Source: Micromonospora eburnea
GTDB lineage: Bacteria; Actinomycetota; Actinomycetes; Mycobacteriales; Micromonosporaceae
Direction: 5' to 3'
DNA: 64,000 nucleotides
Assembly: GCF_900090225.1 (NCBI RefSeq)
Contig: NZ_FMHY01000002.1
Location: forward strand, 7,006,001-7,070,000
The translations under genes and the position numbers were made by a program. Below, one piece after another: positions 53,521 through 61,274 of this stretch; within the stretch, counting starts at the first letter, position 1; every line of letters begins with the position of its first letter. The notes under the pieces were generated by a model, which saw nothing but the letters and a program-made list of their open reading frames with translations, ran no database searches and was not told the DNA's origin.

Positions 53521-53983
53521 GCCGCGCCGATGACAGACGGTGAACGACGATCACCAGCCTGGGGATACGGCTGTGGATAACTCGAAGTTTCGCCGCTGGA
53601 TGACCCTCTCGGCCTGTGGACAACCAACCGTAAGGACGAGAGCGACCGACCGAACCGGGGACTACCTGTCCCCGGAGCCGCCGGCTGCGGCACCGGCTGA
53701 CCCGTGCGCCGACTACTTGCCGTCAACCTCTAGATTGGCTGGTGCGTGTGCTGGCGACGGCTGCGGGACGATGTCGTGACCGGCCGGCGCCGTGGTCGCT
53801 GGCTTCCCACCGGCCAGGGCGGGAAGATGACATGTCGAGGAACCGGGCATCCCGGGTAAGGTCGCTCTCGACGGGTACGGCAGGCGTCGACACCAGCCCG
53901 CCGGTTGCTTCAAAGGCAGAGCGGACAGCCACATGCCCAGCAGCACGGGTCCATCGATCGACACGATCACCGAGGGAGGACGG
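53521..53983. other. Intergenic region between murJ and the pseudokinase gene
   Basis: 463 bp without a supported gene. It contains two minus-strand DnaA boxes (listed separately), and should hold the pseudokinase promoter. Short frames here have no ribosome site, product or bias. Confidence 0.6.
53572..53623 (-). promoter_or_regulatory. Two consensus DnaA boxes, same orientation
   Basis: TGTGGATAA at 53572-53580 is the perfect classical box (TTATCCACA on the minus strand), and TGTGGACAA at 53615-53623 is the perfect actinobacterial box (TTGTCCACA). Their starts are 43 bp apart, about four helical turns. They lie downstream of murJ. Confidence 0.6.
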
Positions 53984-55552
53984 GTGACCCAGGTCGGCGA
54001 GGGTCAGGAGGCGGAGGAGACTGCCCCTCCGGTCATGACCTTCGGTGCTCCCACGGCCGGTGAACTCCTTGCCGAGCGGTATGAGCTGGTAGAGCACATC
54101 AACAACGACAGCGCGGGCCGGCTGGTATGGCGGGGGGTCGACGTCGTGCTGCGCCGCCCCGTCGCGGTGGTCCTCCGCTACCCGGGCGGCGACTCCGCCA
54201 CCGAGATGCTCCAGGCCGCCGTCGCGGCGAGCCGGGTGATCCACCCCAACCTGGTCGGCGTCTACGACGCGATCGACGAGGCCGACCGGGCGTACGTGGT
54301 CCGCGAGTGGGTCGACGGCCAGTCCCTGCGGGAGCTGGTCACCGCCGACGGGCCACTCGATCCGGCACGGGCGACCACCATCGGCAACGCCGTCGCGAGC
54401 GCCCTCGCCGCCGTGCACGCCACCGGCATGGTGCACGGCAACGTCCACCCCGGCACCGTGATGATCAGCGACGACGGCCGGGTGGTGCTGGCCGACGCGC
54501 GCACCGACGGCGACGACAGCCAGGAGAACGACGTCCGGGCGGTCGGTGGGTTGCTCTACTACGCCCTGACCGGGCACTGGCCGCACGGCGAGGCCCCACT
54601 GCGCGGCGCCACCGCCGGGCACGGCCGCGCCGCGATCCCGGACGCGGTCCGGGACGCCAGCGGCGCGATCGCCGCGCCCCGCCAGGTACGCGCCGGCGTG
54701 CCGGCGTACCTCGACGACCTCACCATGGACCTGCTCGACACGGAGATCGCTCCGCCGTCGTCGGACGTGCTGTCGGCCGAGCTGAGCCGACTGGACGTCC
54801 CCGCCGACGACCACTACCTGGAGCCGACCGGCCCGCTGCGGTTCACCGCCGAACCCGGTGAGGAGCCCTCGCCGCTGGCCGCCTCCGGTGGCCGCAAGGT
54901 GGCCCTGGGCATCGCCGGGCTGTTGGCGGTGGCCCTGGTCGGGCTGCTCGTCGGGATCAGCGTGCTCAGCGGCGACGACAAGAAGGGCCCGGGCACCGGG
55001 CAGGCGGGCAGCCCGTCCAGCAGTGCGCCCGCCACGGACGGGTCGACCCCGGCCGCCGCGCCGGCCCGCAAGCTCAACATCGCGGACGTCCGGATCATCG
55101 ACCCGGACAGCCGGGACCGCGCCGAGGTGCGCAACGCCGAGAAGGTGATGGACGGCGACGAGGACAAGGGCTGGGAGACCCAGACCTACAACGCGGCCAA
55201 CTTCAGCAACTTCAAGCGGGGCATGGGCGTCTGGATCGACCTGGGTGCCCCGCACAACGTCAAGTCGGTGCAGGCCGTCCTCTCCGCCACCGGCGTCACC
55301 GCCCAGCTCCTCACCGGCACGCAGGAATTCCCGCCCACCTCGGCCGGCGACAAGGACCTCGTGGCGAGCTACCTCAAGACGCCGATCGGGCAGCCGTACG
55401 AGAAGCACGACGGCACCAAGATGATTTTCGACGGGTTCGACCCCGAGCAGAAATACCAGTACCTGCTCTTCTGGATCACCGAGCTGCCGAAGAAGGACTC
55501 CGGCTCCGGCTACAAGGTGGGCGTCCAGGAAATCACGGTCACCGGCTCGTGA
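53984..55552 (+). CDS. Membrane pseudokinase with outer discoidin-like domain (MviN-partner)
   Basis: Predicted 522-residue protein. Residues about 35-270 have the protein kinase fold but lack catalysis: the glycine loop is 'HINNDSAGRLVW', the VAIK Lys is lost ('VAVVLRY'), HRD-N reads 'VHGNVHPGTVMI' and DFG reads 'DAR'. A helix follows at about 300-323 ('VALGIAGLLAVALVGLLVGI'), then a linker and an outer domain of about 150 residues ('DNGW'-like 'DEDKGWETQTYNAANFSNFK'). This equals the C-terminal half of mycobacterial MviN, whose phosphorylated pseudokinase binds FhaA. GTG 53984 has GAGGGAGGA upstream; ATG 53933 would add 17 residues. Confidence 0.88.
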   Translation: MTQVGEGQEAEETAPPVMTFGAPTAGELLAERYELVEHINNDSAGRLVWRGVDVVLRRPVAVVLRYPGGDSATEMLQAAVAASRVIHPNLVGVYDAIDEADRAYVVREWVDGQSLRELVTADGPLDPARATTIGNAVASALAAVHATGMVHGNVHPGTVMISDDGRVVLADARTDGDDSQENDVRAVGGLLYYALTGHWPHGEAPLRGATAGHGRAAIPDAVRDASGAIAAPRQVRAGVPAYLDDLTMDLLDTEIAPPSSDVLSAELSRLDVPADDHYLEPTGPLRFTAEPGEEPSPLAASGGRKVALGIAGLLAVALVGLLVGISVLSGDDKKGPGTGQAGSPSSSAPATDGSTPAAAPARKLNIADVRIIDPDSRDRAEVRNAEKVMDGDEDKGWETQTYNAANFSNFKRGMGVWIDLGAPHNVKSVQAVLSATGVTAQLLTGTQEFPPTSAGDKDLVASYLKTPIGQPYEKHDGTKMIFDGFDPEQKYQYLLFWITELPKKDSGSGYKVGVQEITVTGS

Positions 55553-55589
55553 GCCGCCCGCCGCGCCTGACGCACCGCAGCTCCTGGGC

Positions 55590-56327
55590 GTGGTGACGGT
55601 GGGGCGCGGCGGGCGTACGCTCCGGCCGGCGACCGGGGACGGCTCCCCGGCCGGGGCGTCCGATCTCGACCTGCTCCGGGCCCACGTCGCCGGCGACCGG
55701 GATGCTTTCACCGAGCTGTTCCGCCGGCACCGGGACCGGCTCTGGGCCGTGGCCCTGCGCACCCTCGGCGACCGCGAGGAGGCGGCCGACGCACTCCAGG
55801 ACGCACTGCTGTCGGCGCATCGGGCGGCGGCCCGGTTCCGCGGCGACTCGGCGGTGACCACCTGGCTGCACCGGATCGTGGTGAACGCCTGCCTGGACCG
55901 GGTGCGGCGGCGTCAGGCGCACGCCACGGTGCCGCTGCCGGACGGGGTGCACACCGACGGGGAGCCCGGCCGGCACACCGGCGGGGTGGAGCCGGTCGCC
56001 CCGACCCGCGACCACGACACCGCCCTGGTGGTCCGGCAGGCGCTCGCCGAGCTGCCGGTCGAGCAGCGGGCGGCGCTGGTCCTGGTGGACGTGCAGGGCT
56101 ACCCGGTGGCCGAGGTGGCGAGAATCCTCGGCGTGGCCGAGGGGACGATCAAGAGCCGCTGTGCCCGGGGGCGGGCCCGACTGGCCGTGCTCCTCGGGCA
56201 TCTGCGTACCGGCTCGGAGGAGGTCGCGGAGGTGCCCCGCGTCACCGGAGGGAACCGCCGGCCGGCGGAGGGCGTCGGATCGACGTCGGGGTGGTCCCGG
56301 CGGGACGCCAGCCAGGAGGACACGTGA
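55590..56327 (+). CDS. sigM: ECF sigma factor, SigM-like
   Basis: Predicted 245-residue sigma factor. Region 2 reads 'DRDAFTELFRRHRDRLWAVALRTLG' (in parts) and 'EEAADALQDALLSAHRAAARFRG'; region 4 is 'LPVEQRAALVLVDVQGYPVAEVARILGVAEGTIKSRCARGRARLA' (read in parts around residues 150-195). The extended N and C termini are disordered. GTG 55590 is used; further GTGs lie 3 and 9 bases on. Its stop overlaps the anti-sigma start, and the order murJ-kinase-sigma-anti-sigma-trxB matches Rv3910-Rv3913, which supports the sigM name. Confidence 0.92.
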   Translation: MVTVGRGGRTLRPATGDGSPAGASDLDLLRAHVAGDRDAFTELFRRHRDRLWAVALRTLGDREEAADALQDALLSAHRAAARFRGDSAVTTWLHRIVVNACLDRVRRRQAHATVPLPDGVHTDGEPGRHTGGVEPVAPTRDHDTALVVRQALAELPVEQRAALVLVDVQGYPVAEVARILGVAEGTIKSRCARGRARLAVLLGHLRTGSEEVAEVPRVTGGNRRPAEGVGSTSGWSRRDASQEDT

Positions 56328-57322
56328 CTTCCCGGGAGTTCAGCGAGGTCGACCACGACCTGCTCGCCGACTACGTCGGCGGGGCGCTGGACGGCACCCC
56401 GGAGCGGGCGACCGTCGCCCGGCTGGTCGAGGAGGACCCGGCCTGGGGCGACGCGTACGCCGCGCTGGCCCGGGCGATGGACCTGGTCCGCGCCGACCTG
56501 GCCGCTTGGGCGACCGGCCCGGCACCGGAGATGCCGCTGGCGGTGGCGGACCGGATCACAGCGGCGCTCGCCGGGGCCGGGCCGGTCCCGGTCGACGACG
56601 ACGCCCCCGTCGAGCCGACGGCTGGCGAGGGGCACGCGTCCGGCGACCTCCGGCGTACGGGGTGGACGCCGCCGGCCCAGCCGGCCGGGCCGGCCGGGCC
56701 ACGGGCCGGTGGGGCGAACCGGCCGGGCCGCAGCACCGGACCGGGCCGGCGCTCCCGGCGCTGGGTTCGGATCGCCGGCCCGGTCGCGCTGGCGGCCGCC
56801 TCGGTCACCGCGGTCGGGTTCGGGGCGAGCAGCCTGATCGGCGCGGGCCGCAGCGACAGCAGCGTGGCGGCCGACAGCCTCCCGGCCGCCGGCAGGGGTC
56901 AGGAGGGTGCCCCGGCCCCGCTGGGCACCGCTCCCGTCCGGACCACCGGGCCGGTCCTGCACAGCGGCACCGACTACGGCCCGGAGCAGCTCCCCGGCAT
57001 CCCTCACGCGCTCTTCGCCGACCCCGACGGCGGGCGGGAGACCACGGGGCCCTCGGCGGCGCAGCGGCTCTCCGCGGCGGCCGGCCTGGACCGGCTCAAC
57101 CGCCCCGAGGCGCTGGAGTCCTGCCTCCGCTCGATCAGCGCCGAGCACGCGGGCGGGCCGCTCACCGTCGACCTGGTCGACTATGCCTCCTTCCAGGGAA
57201 GTCCGGCGCTGGTCGTCACCTTCCTCGACGGGACCGGTGAGCGTTGGGCATGGGTGAGCGGCCCGGAGTGCGGGGTGCCCGGATCCGAGGCAGACACCCG
57301 CTTCCGTACGCGGGTAGGGTGA
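56324..57322 (+). CDS. Anti-sigma factor-like membrane protein (Rv3912-like)
   Basis: Predicted 332-residue protein. The N-terminal domain, 'DHDLLADYVGGALDGTPERA' to about residue 95, resembles an anti-sigma helical bundle but has no HxxxCxxC zinc site. A Pro/Gly-rich linker is followed by a membrane helix (about 150-170, 'VALAAASVTAVGFGASSLIG') and an outer domain with a likely disulfide ('ESCLRSISAEH' and 'SGPECGVPG'). GTG 56324 overlaps the sigma stop (GTGA) and has AGGAGGAC upstream. It probably holds the SigM-like factor at the membrane. Confidence 0.85.
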   Translation: MTSREFSEVDHDLLADYVGGALDGTPERATVARLVEEDPAWGDAYAALARAMDLVRADLAAWATGPAPEMPLAVADRITAALAGAGPVPVDDDAPVEPTAGEGHASGDLRRTGWTPPAQPAGPAGPRAGGANRPGRSTGPGRRSRRWVRIAGPVALAAASVTAVGFGASSLIGAGRSDSSVAADSLPAAGRGQEGAPAPLGTAPVRTTGPVLHSGTDYGPEQLPGIPHALFADPDGGRETTGPSAAQRLSAAAGLDRLNRPEALESCLRSISAEHAGGPLTVDLVDYASFQGSPALVVTFLDGTGERWAWVSGPECGVPGSEADTRFRTRVG

Positions 57323-57380
57323 GGTCACCGGTTTCCGGGCGTGTCCCGCCGCGTGACGTGACCCACCAGATGACCGGCTC

Positions 57381-57408
57381 GGGAATCCCCACTTCGTACG
57401 ATGACGTT
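57381..57408 (+). promoter_or_regulatory. SigR/SigH-type promoter upstream of trxBA
   Basis: GGGAAT (57381-57386) and GTT (57406-57408) are separated by 19 bases, close to the thiol-stress promoter pattern (GGGAAT-N18..19-GTT) that drives trxBA in Streptomyces and trxB2 in mycobacteria. The start would be near 57415, leaving a leader of about 100 bases before trxB. Confidence 0.5.
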
Positions 57409-57515
57409 CTGCAAGTCAGGCGCCGACGTCGCTGAACCGTCGGCACTCGGGATCGGCATCGTCCCGGCGTGGGTCAGCCGGAGCAGATGACGAACACACA
57501 CATCGGGAGACGGCA

Positions 57516-58469
57516 GTGGACGAGGTCCGCAACCTGATCATCGTCGGCTCCGGGCCGGCCGGCTACACCGCGGCGGTCTACGCCGCGCGCGCCAACCTCA
57601 AGCCGCTCATCATCGAGGGCGCGCAGTCCGGTGGCGCACTGATGACCACGACCGAGGTGGAGAACTTCCCCGGCTTCGCGGACGGCATCCTCGGCCCCGA
57701 GCTGATGGACAACATGCGCAAGCAGGCCGAGCGGTTCGGGGCGGAGTTCCTCACCGACGACGTGACCCGGGTCGAGCTCAAGGACACCGGCGAGGTCGGC
57801 TCGGACGCGGTCAGCACCGTGTGGGTGGGCGAGACCGCCTACCACGCCAAGGCCGTCATCCTCGCCACCGGCTCCGCGTGGCGTCCGTTGGGCGTGCCCG
57901 GCGAGCAGGAATACCTCGGCCACGGCGTGTCGTCCTGCGCCACCTGCGACGGGTTCTTCTTCCGCAACCAGCACATCGTGGTGGTCGGGGGCGGCGACTC
58001 GGCGATGGAGGAGGCGAGCTTCCTCACCCGGTTCGCCGAGTCGGTGACGATCATCCACCGCCGGGACTCGTTCCGGGCCAGCAAGATCATGGCGGAGCGC
58101 GCGCTCGCCAACGACAAGATCAAGGTCGAGTGGAACACCGTGGTCGACGAGATCCTCGGCGACGACGGCAAGGTCAGCGGCGTCCGGGTCCGCAACGTGC
58201 ACACCGGCGAGGCCAAGGTGCTCGACGTCACCGGCGTCTTCGTGGCGATCGGCCACGACCCGCGCAGTGAGCTGTTCCGCGGGCAGGTCGAGCTCGACGA
58301 CGAGGGGTACGTGAAGGTGCAGGCACCGAGCACCCGGACCAACATCCCGGGTGTCTTCGCCGCCGGCGACGTGGTCGACCACACCTACCGGCAGGCGATC
58401 ACCGCAGCCGGGACGGGCTGCGCCGCCGCGCTGGACGCCGAGCGTTTCATCGCCACCCTGCAAGGCTGA
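57516..58469 (+). CDS. trxB: Thioredoxin-disulfide reductase
   Basis: Predicted 317-residue NADPH-dependent flavoenzyme that reduces thioredoxin. FAD-binding 'IVGSGPAGYTAAVYAARANL' begins at residue 9. The redox motif is 'SSCATCDGFFFRNQ' (near 140), the NADPH site is 'VVGGGDSAMEEASFL', and 'GVFAAGDVVDHTYRQAITAA' closes the FAD site. GTG 57516 has GGGAGA upstream. trxA follows after 35 bases, so the pair forms an operon. Confidence 0.98.
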   Translation: MDEVRNLIIVGSGPAGYTAAVYAARANLKPLIIEGAQSGGALMTTTEVENFPGFADGILGPELMDNMRKQAERFGAEFLTDDVTRVELKDTGEVGSDAVSTVWVGETAYHAKAVILATGSAWRPLGVPGEQEYLGHGVSSCATCDGFFFRNQHIVVVGGGDSAMEEASFLTRFAESVTIIHRRDSFRASKIMAERALANDKIKVEWNTVVDEILGDDGKVSGVRVRNVHTGEAKVLDVTGVFVAIGHDPRSELFRGQVELDDEGYVKVQAPSTRTNIPGVFAAGDVVDHTYRQAITAAGTGCAAALDAERFIATLQG

Positions 58470-58504
58470 GAATTTTCGGAGAAACTCCCGGAGGAGGGGT
58501 CATA

Positions 58505-58828
58505 GTGGGAGCAACCAAGGCGGTCACCGACGCGAGCTTCGCCAGCGATGTGCTGAAGTCCGACAAGCCGGTCCTGGTCGACTTCTGGGCGGAGTGGTGC
58601 GGGCCGTGCCGCAAGGTGTCGCCGCTGCTCGAGGAGATCGCGGGCGAGATGGGTGACCAGGTCACCATCGTCAAGCTCAACATCGACGAGAACCCCGAGA
58701 CCGCGCGGGCCTACCGGGTGATGTCAGTGCCCACCCTCACCGTCTTCAAGAACGGCGAGCCGGTGCAGTCCATCGCCGGTGCCAAGCCCAAGGGCGAGCT
58801 GGTCAGGCTCATCGAGTCGGCGCTCTGA
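58505..58828 (+). CDS. trxA: Thioredoxin
   Basis: Predicted 107-residue thioredoxin with the active site WCGPC (Cys32 and Cys35) in 'VLVDFWAEWCGPCRKVSP', and the cis-Pro in 'VMSVPTLTVFKNGEP'. GTG 58505 has a strong GGAGGAGGGG upstream. It is the partner and substrate of TrxB. Confidence 0.98.
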   Translation: MGATKAVTDASFASDVLKSDKPVLVDFWAEWCGPCRKVSPLLEEIAGEMGDQVTIVKLNIDENPETARAYRVMSVPTLTVFKNGEPVQSIAGAKPKGELVRLIESAL

Positions 58829-58847
58829 GCCGACCGCGACGCACACG

Positions 58848-58885
58848 CGGAACCCCCGCTCCCGTATCCGGGCGCGGGGGTTCCG
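58848..58885 (+). terminator. Terminator after trxA
   Basis: Perfect 12-bp stem (58848-58859 with 58874-58885) with a 14-base loop, 19 bases after the trxA stop. Confidence 0.82.
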
Positions 58886-59029
58886 GCGTTCCCGGCCACG
58901 GCGCCGCTGACCTGAACGAACCCGGAGCCGGTCGGTGATCGGCACGGTACGCTCCGTAGGCGTCTCCAGCGAGGGAAGCATCTCCATCGGAGTCTCCGGC
59001 CAGCCAGTGTCCGTGCAGAGGGGGTCATC

Positions 59030-60211
59030 GTGCGTCCCATCCGACCCGGTGACCGGGGACCCGCGGTGGTCGAGATCCGTACCGTGCTCACCGGGCTCGA
59101 CCTGCTGCCGGCGGACGGCCAGCGCGACGAGTTCGACGCCGAGACCGAACGCGCGGTCCGGGCGTTCCAGCAGTCCCGCGGGCTGAGCGTGGACGGCAGG
59201 GTCGGCGCGGAGACCTGGCGGGCGCTGGACGCCGCCCGCTGGCGACTCGGCGCCCGCACGCTGTACCACGCCGTACCCGAGCCGCTGATCGGCGAGGACG
59301 TCCGGTCGCTCCAGGAGCGCCTGCTGGAGATGGGGTACGACGTGGGCCGCGCCGATGCCACCTACGGCATCCGTACCGCCCGGGCGGTCGCGCAGTTCCA
59401 GCGGGAGATGGGGCTGAAACCGGACGGCACCTGCGGCCCGCACACCATGAACGCGCTGCGCCGCCTCGGCCGCAAGGTGGTCGGTGGACGCCCCCAGTGG
59501 CTTCGCGAGTCCGACGCCATCCGCCAGGCCGGGCCGACCCTGGTCGGGCGGACCGTGGTGATCGACCCGGGACACGGCGGCACCGACCCCGGTGAGGTGG
59601 TGCCCGACGGCCCGCTGCGCTGGACCGAGGCGGACATCGTGCACGACCTGGCCAGCCGGCTGGAGGGACGGCTGGCCGCGGCCGGCGTACGGGTGCAGCT
59701 CACCCGCGGCCCGTCACCGGAAACCTGCCTGCCGGACGCCGACCGCGCCCAGCTCGCCAACTCCCTCGGCGCGGACGTCTTCATCTCGCTGCACACCGAC
59801 GGGCACGCCAACCCGGCGGCCAACGGCGTGGCCACCTACCACTACGGCACCGACAATGGCGTCACCTCGGCCACCGGCGAGCGGCTGGCCGGCCTGGTGC
59901 AGCGTGAGATCGTCGCCCGTACCGGCCTGCGGGACTGCCGCACCCACGCCAAGGCATGGGACCTGTTGCGGCTGACGAAGATGCCGGCGGTCCGGGTCGA
60001 GGTGGGCTACCTGACGTCGCCGGAGGACCGGGGCCGGCTGGTCGACCCCCGGTTCCGGGACCGGATCGTCGAGGCGATCGTGGCCGCGGTGCAGCGGATG
60101 TACTTCCCGATCGAGCGGGACGTTCCCACCGGCTCGATCGACGTGAGCGCGCTACGGGCGGTCGTCGTCGCGGGGCAGGGTGGCGGGCTGAGCCGGACAG
60201 TTGCGGACTGA
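59030..60211 (+). CDS. cwlM: N-acetylmuramoyl-L-alanine amidase, CwlM-like
   Basis: Predicted 393-residue protein without a signal peptide. Two peptidoglycan-binding-1 domains come first (about 8-65, 'VDGRVGAETWRALD'; about 85-145, 'GYDVGRADATYGIRTARAVA'). The Amidase_3 domain (about 175-360) keeps the zinc ligands and catalytic Glu: 'VVIDPGHGGTDPGEVV', 'FISLHTDGHAN' and 'VRVEVGYLTSPEDRGRL'. The position after trxA matches Rv3915, where CwlM is cytoplasmic and activates MurA when phosphorylated. The lack of a signal peptide fits that regulatory role, but the ligands look intact, so enzymatic activity is possible. Confidence 0.9.
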   Translation: MRPIRPGDRGPAVVEIRTVLTGLDLLPADGQRDEFDAETERAVRAFQQSRGLSVDGRVGAETWRALDAARWRLGARTLYHAVPEPLIGEDVRSLQERLLEMGYDVGRADATYGIRTARAVAQFQREMGLKPDGTCGPHTMNALRRLGRKVVGGRPQWLRESDAIRQAGPTLVGRTVVIDPGHGGTDPGEVVPDGPLRWTEADIVHDLASRLEGRLAAAGVRVQLTRGPSPETCLPDADRAQLANSLGADVFISLHTDGHANPAANGVATYHYGTDNGVTSATGERLAGLVQREIVARTGLRDCRTHAKAWDLLRLTKMPAVRVEVGYLTSPEDRGRLVDPRFRDRIVEAIVAAVQRMYFPIERDVPTGSIDVSALRAVVVAGQGGGLSRTVAD

Positions 60212-60284
60212 ACCGCTCTGCGGCCGCCTGTGCCGCTCGGTGGCGGGCCGCGGCGGGGGTCTCCCGACCGACTGTGCGCCCGGA

Positions 60285-60331
60285 TGGCGCTCAGCCCATG
60301 GCGCGGGGTGGCGCTCAGCCCATGGCGCGGG
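60285..60331. repeat. Tandem 24-bp duplication at the GNAT gene 3' end
   Basis: Copy 1 (60285-60308) lies just downstream of the stop; copy 2 (60309-60331, identical over 23 bases) contains the last codons and the stop of the GNAT gene. The duplication therefore reproduces the gene's terminal sequence. Confidence 0.9.
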
Positions 60332-60983
60332 TGGCTGGGGCTGGGCGTACCGGGCGGAGCAGCGTCTCCGGGCTCATCGAGCCGAGCAGCTTCTCCAGCG
60401 CGTACTCGACGTCGGACTTCCAGCTCAGCGCGGTACGCAGTTCCAGCCGCAGGCGCGGGTAGCGGGGGTGCGGACGGACCGTCTTGAAGCCCACCGAGAG
60501 GAAGAAGTCGGCCGGTGCGAGGCAGGCCCGGGTGGGGTCGTCCTCCGCGTCGTCGCCGAACTTCGCGTCGCCGAACGCCTCGATCGCCTTGATGCCGCGC
60601 TTGGTGAGGTCCCGGGCCACCCCCTGGACCAGCATCCGGCCCAGTCCGCCACCGGCGAAGGCCGGCACCACGTTGGCGGTCATCAGCAGCGCGGCGTCCG
60701 CGGAGACCGGCGAGGTGGGAAAGGCCATCGAGCGTGGGACGTACGCCGGTGGGGCGTACATGACGAAACCAGCGGGCATGCCGTCGACGTACGCGAGTTT
60801 GCCGCAGGAGCCCCACTCCAGCAGCGTCTGGGAAACCCAGGCCTCCTTCTCCAGCCCGGGGTCACCGGCGGCGCACGCCCGATCGGCGGAGACCGGATCC
60901 AGCTCCCAGTAGACGCATCGCCGGCACCGGCGGGGCAGATCCTCGAGGGTGTCGAGGGTCAGACTGACCAGACGTCGCGACAT
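60315..60983 (-). CDS. GNAT-like protein (Rv3916c position)
   Basis: Predicted 222-residue protein. The central part 'LLMTANVVPAFAGGGLGRMLVQGVARDL' (read in parts around residue 105-125) has a GxGxGxL/A-like acetyl-CoA loop, and 'ADFFLSVGFKTVRPHPRYPRLRLE' is typical of GNAT C termini. 'CRRCVYWELDP' near the N terminus carries a CxxC pair that may bind zinc. It lies between the CwlM-like gene and the region leading to parB in mycobacteria, as Rv3916c does. The substrate is unknown. Confidence 0.83.
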   Translation of the reverse strand: MSRRLVSLTLDTLEDLPRRCRRCVYWELDPVSADRACAAGDPGLEKEAWVSQTLLEWGSCGKLAYVDGMPAGFVMYAPPAYVPRSMAFPTSPVSADAALLMTANVVPAFAGGGLGRMLVQGVARDLTKRGIKAIEAFGDAKFGDDAEDDPTRACLAPADFFLSVGFKTVRPHPRYPRLRLELRTALSWKSDVEYALEKLLGSMSPETLLRPVRPAPATRAMG

Positions 60984-61274
60984 CAGCGCATCCCCACCAT
61001 AGGCTCGGAGCCGAAACCGGCGCGGTGCTCGCGGCGCCGCCTTCCCTGCCCCCGACGAGCGATCGTACGCTCCCAGCCGACCGTACGGGAGAGGACGCGC
61101 GAACGCCCACCCCCGCCGGTGAGGTCCGGGATGTGGACGTTCACCACACGGTGACGCCTACTCTGGCCAGCACGGACTACGATCGACCAACCGGCGTCCC
61201 GCGCCGCCATGGTCGCCGGCATTGCGGGTACCACACCGGCGGGAGCCCCGCCGACACCCGATCGAGGTGATGTC

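Noticed and set aside
53540..53779. 79-residue frame between murJ and the pseudokinase
   Set aside because: It runs through the DnaA boxes, has no ribosome site and no recognisable product.
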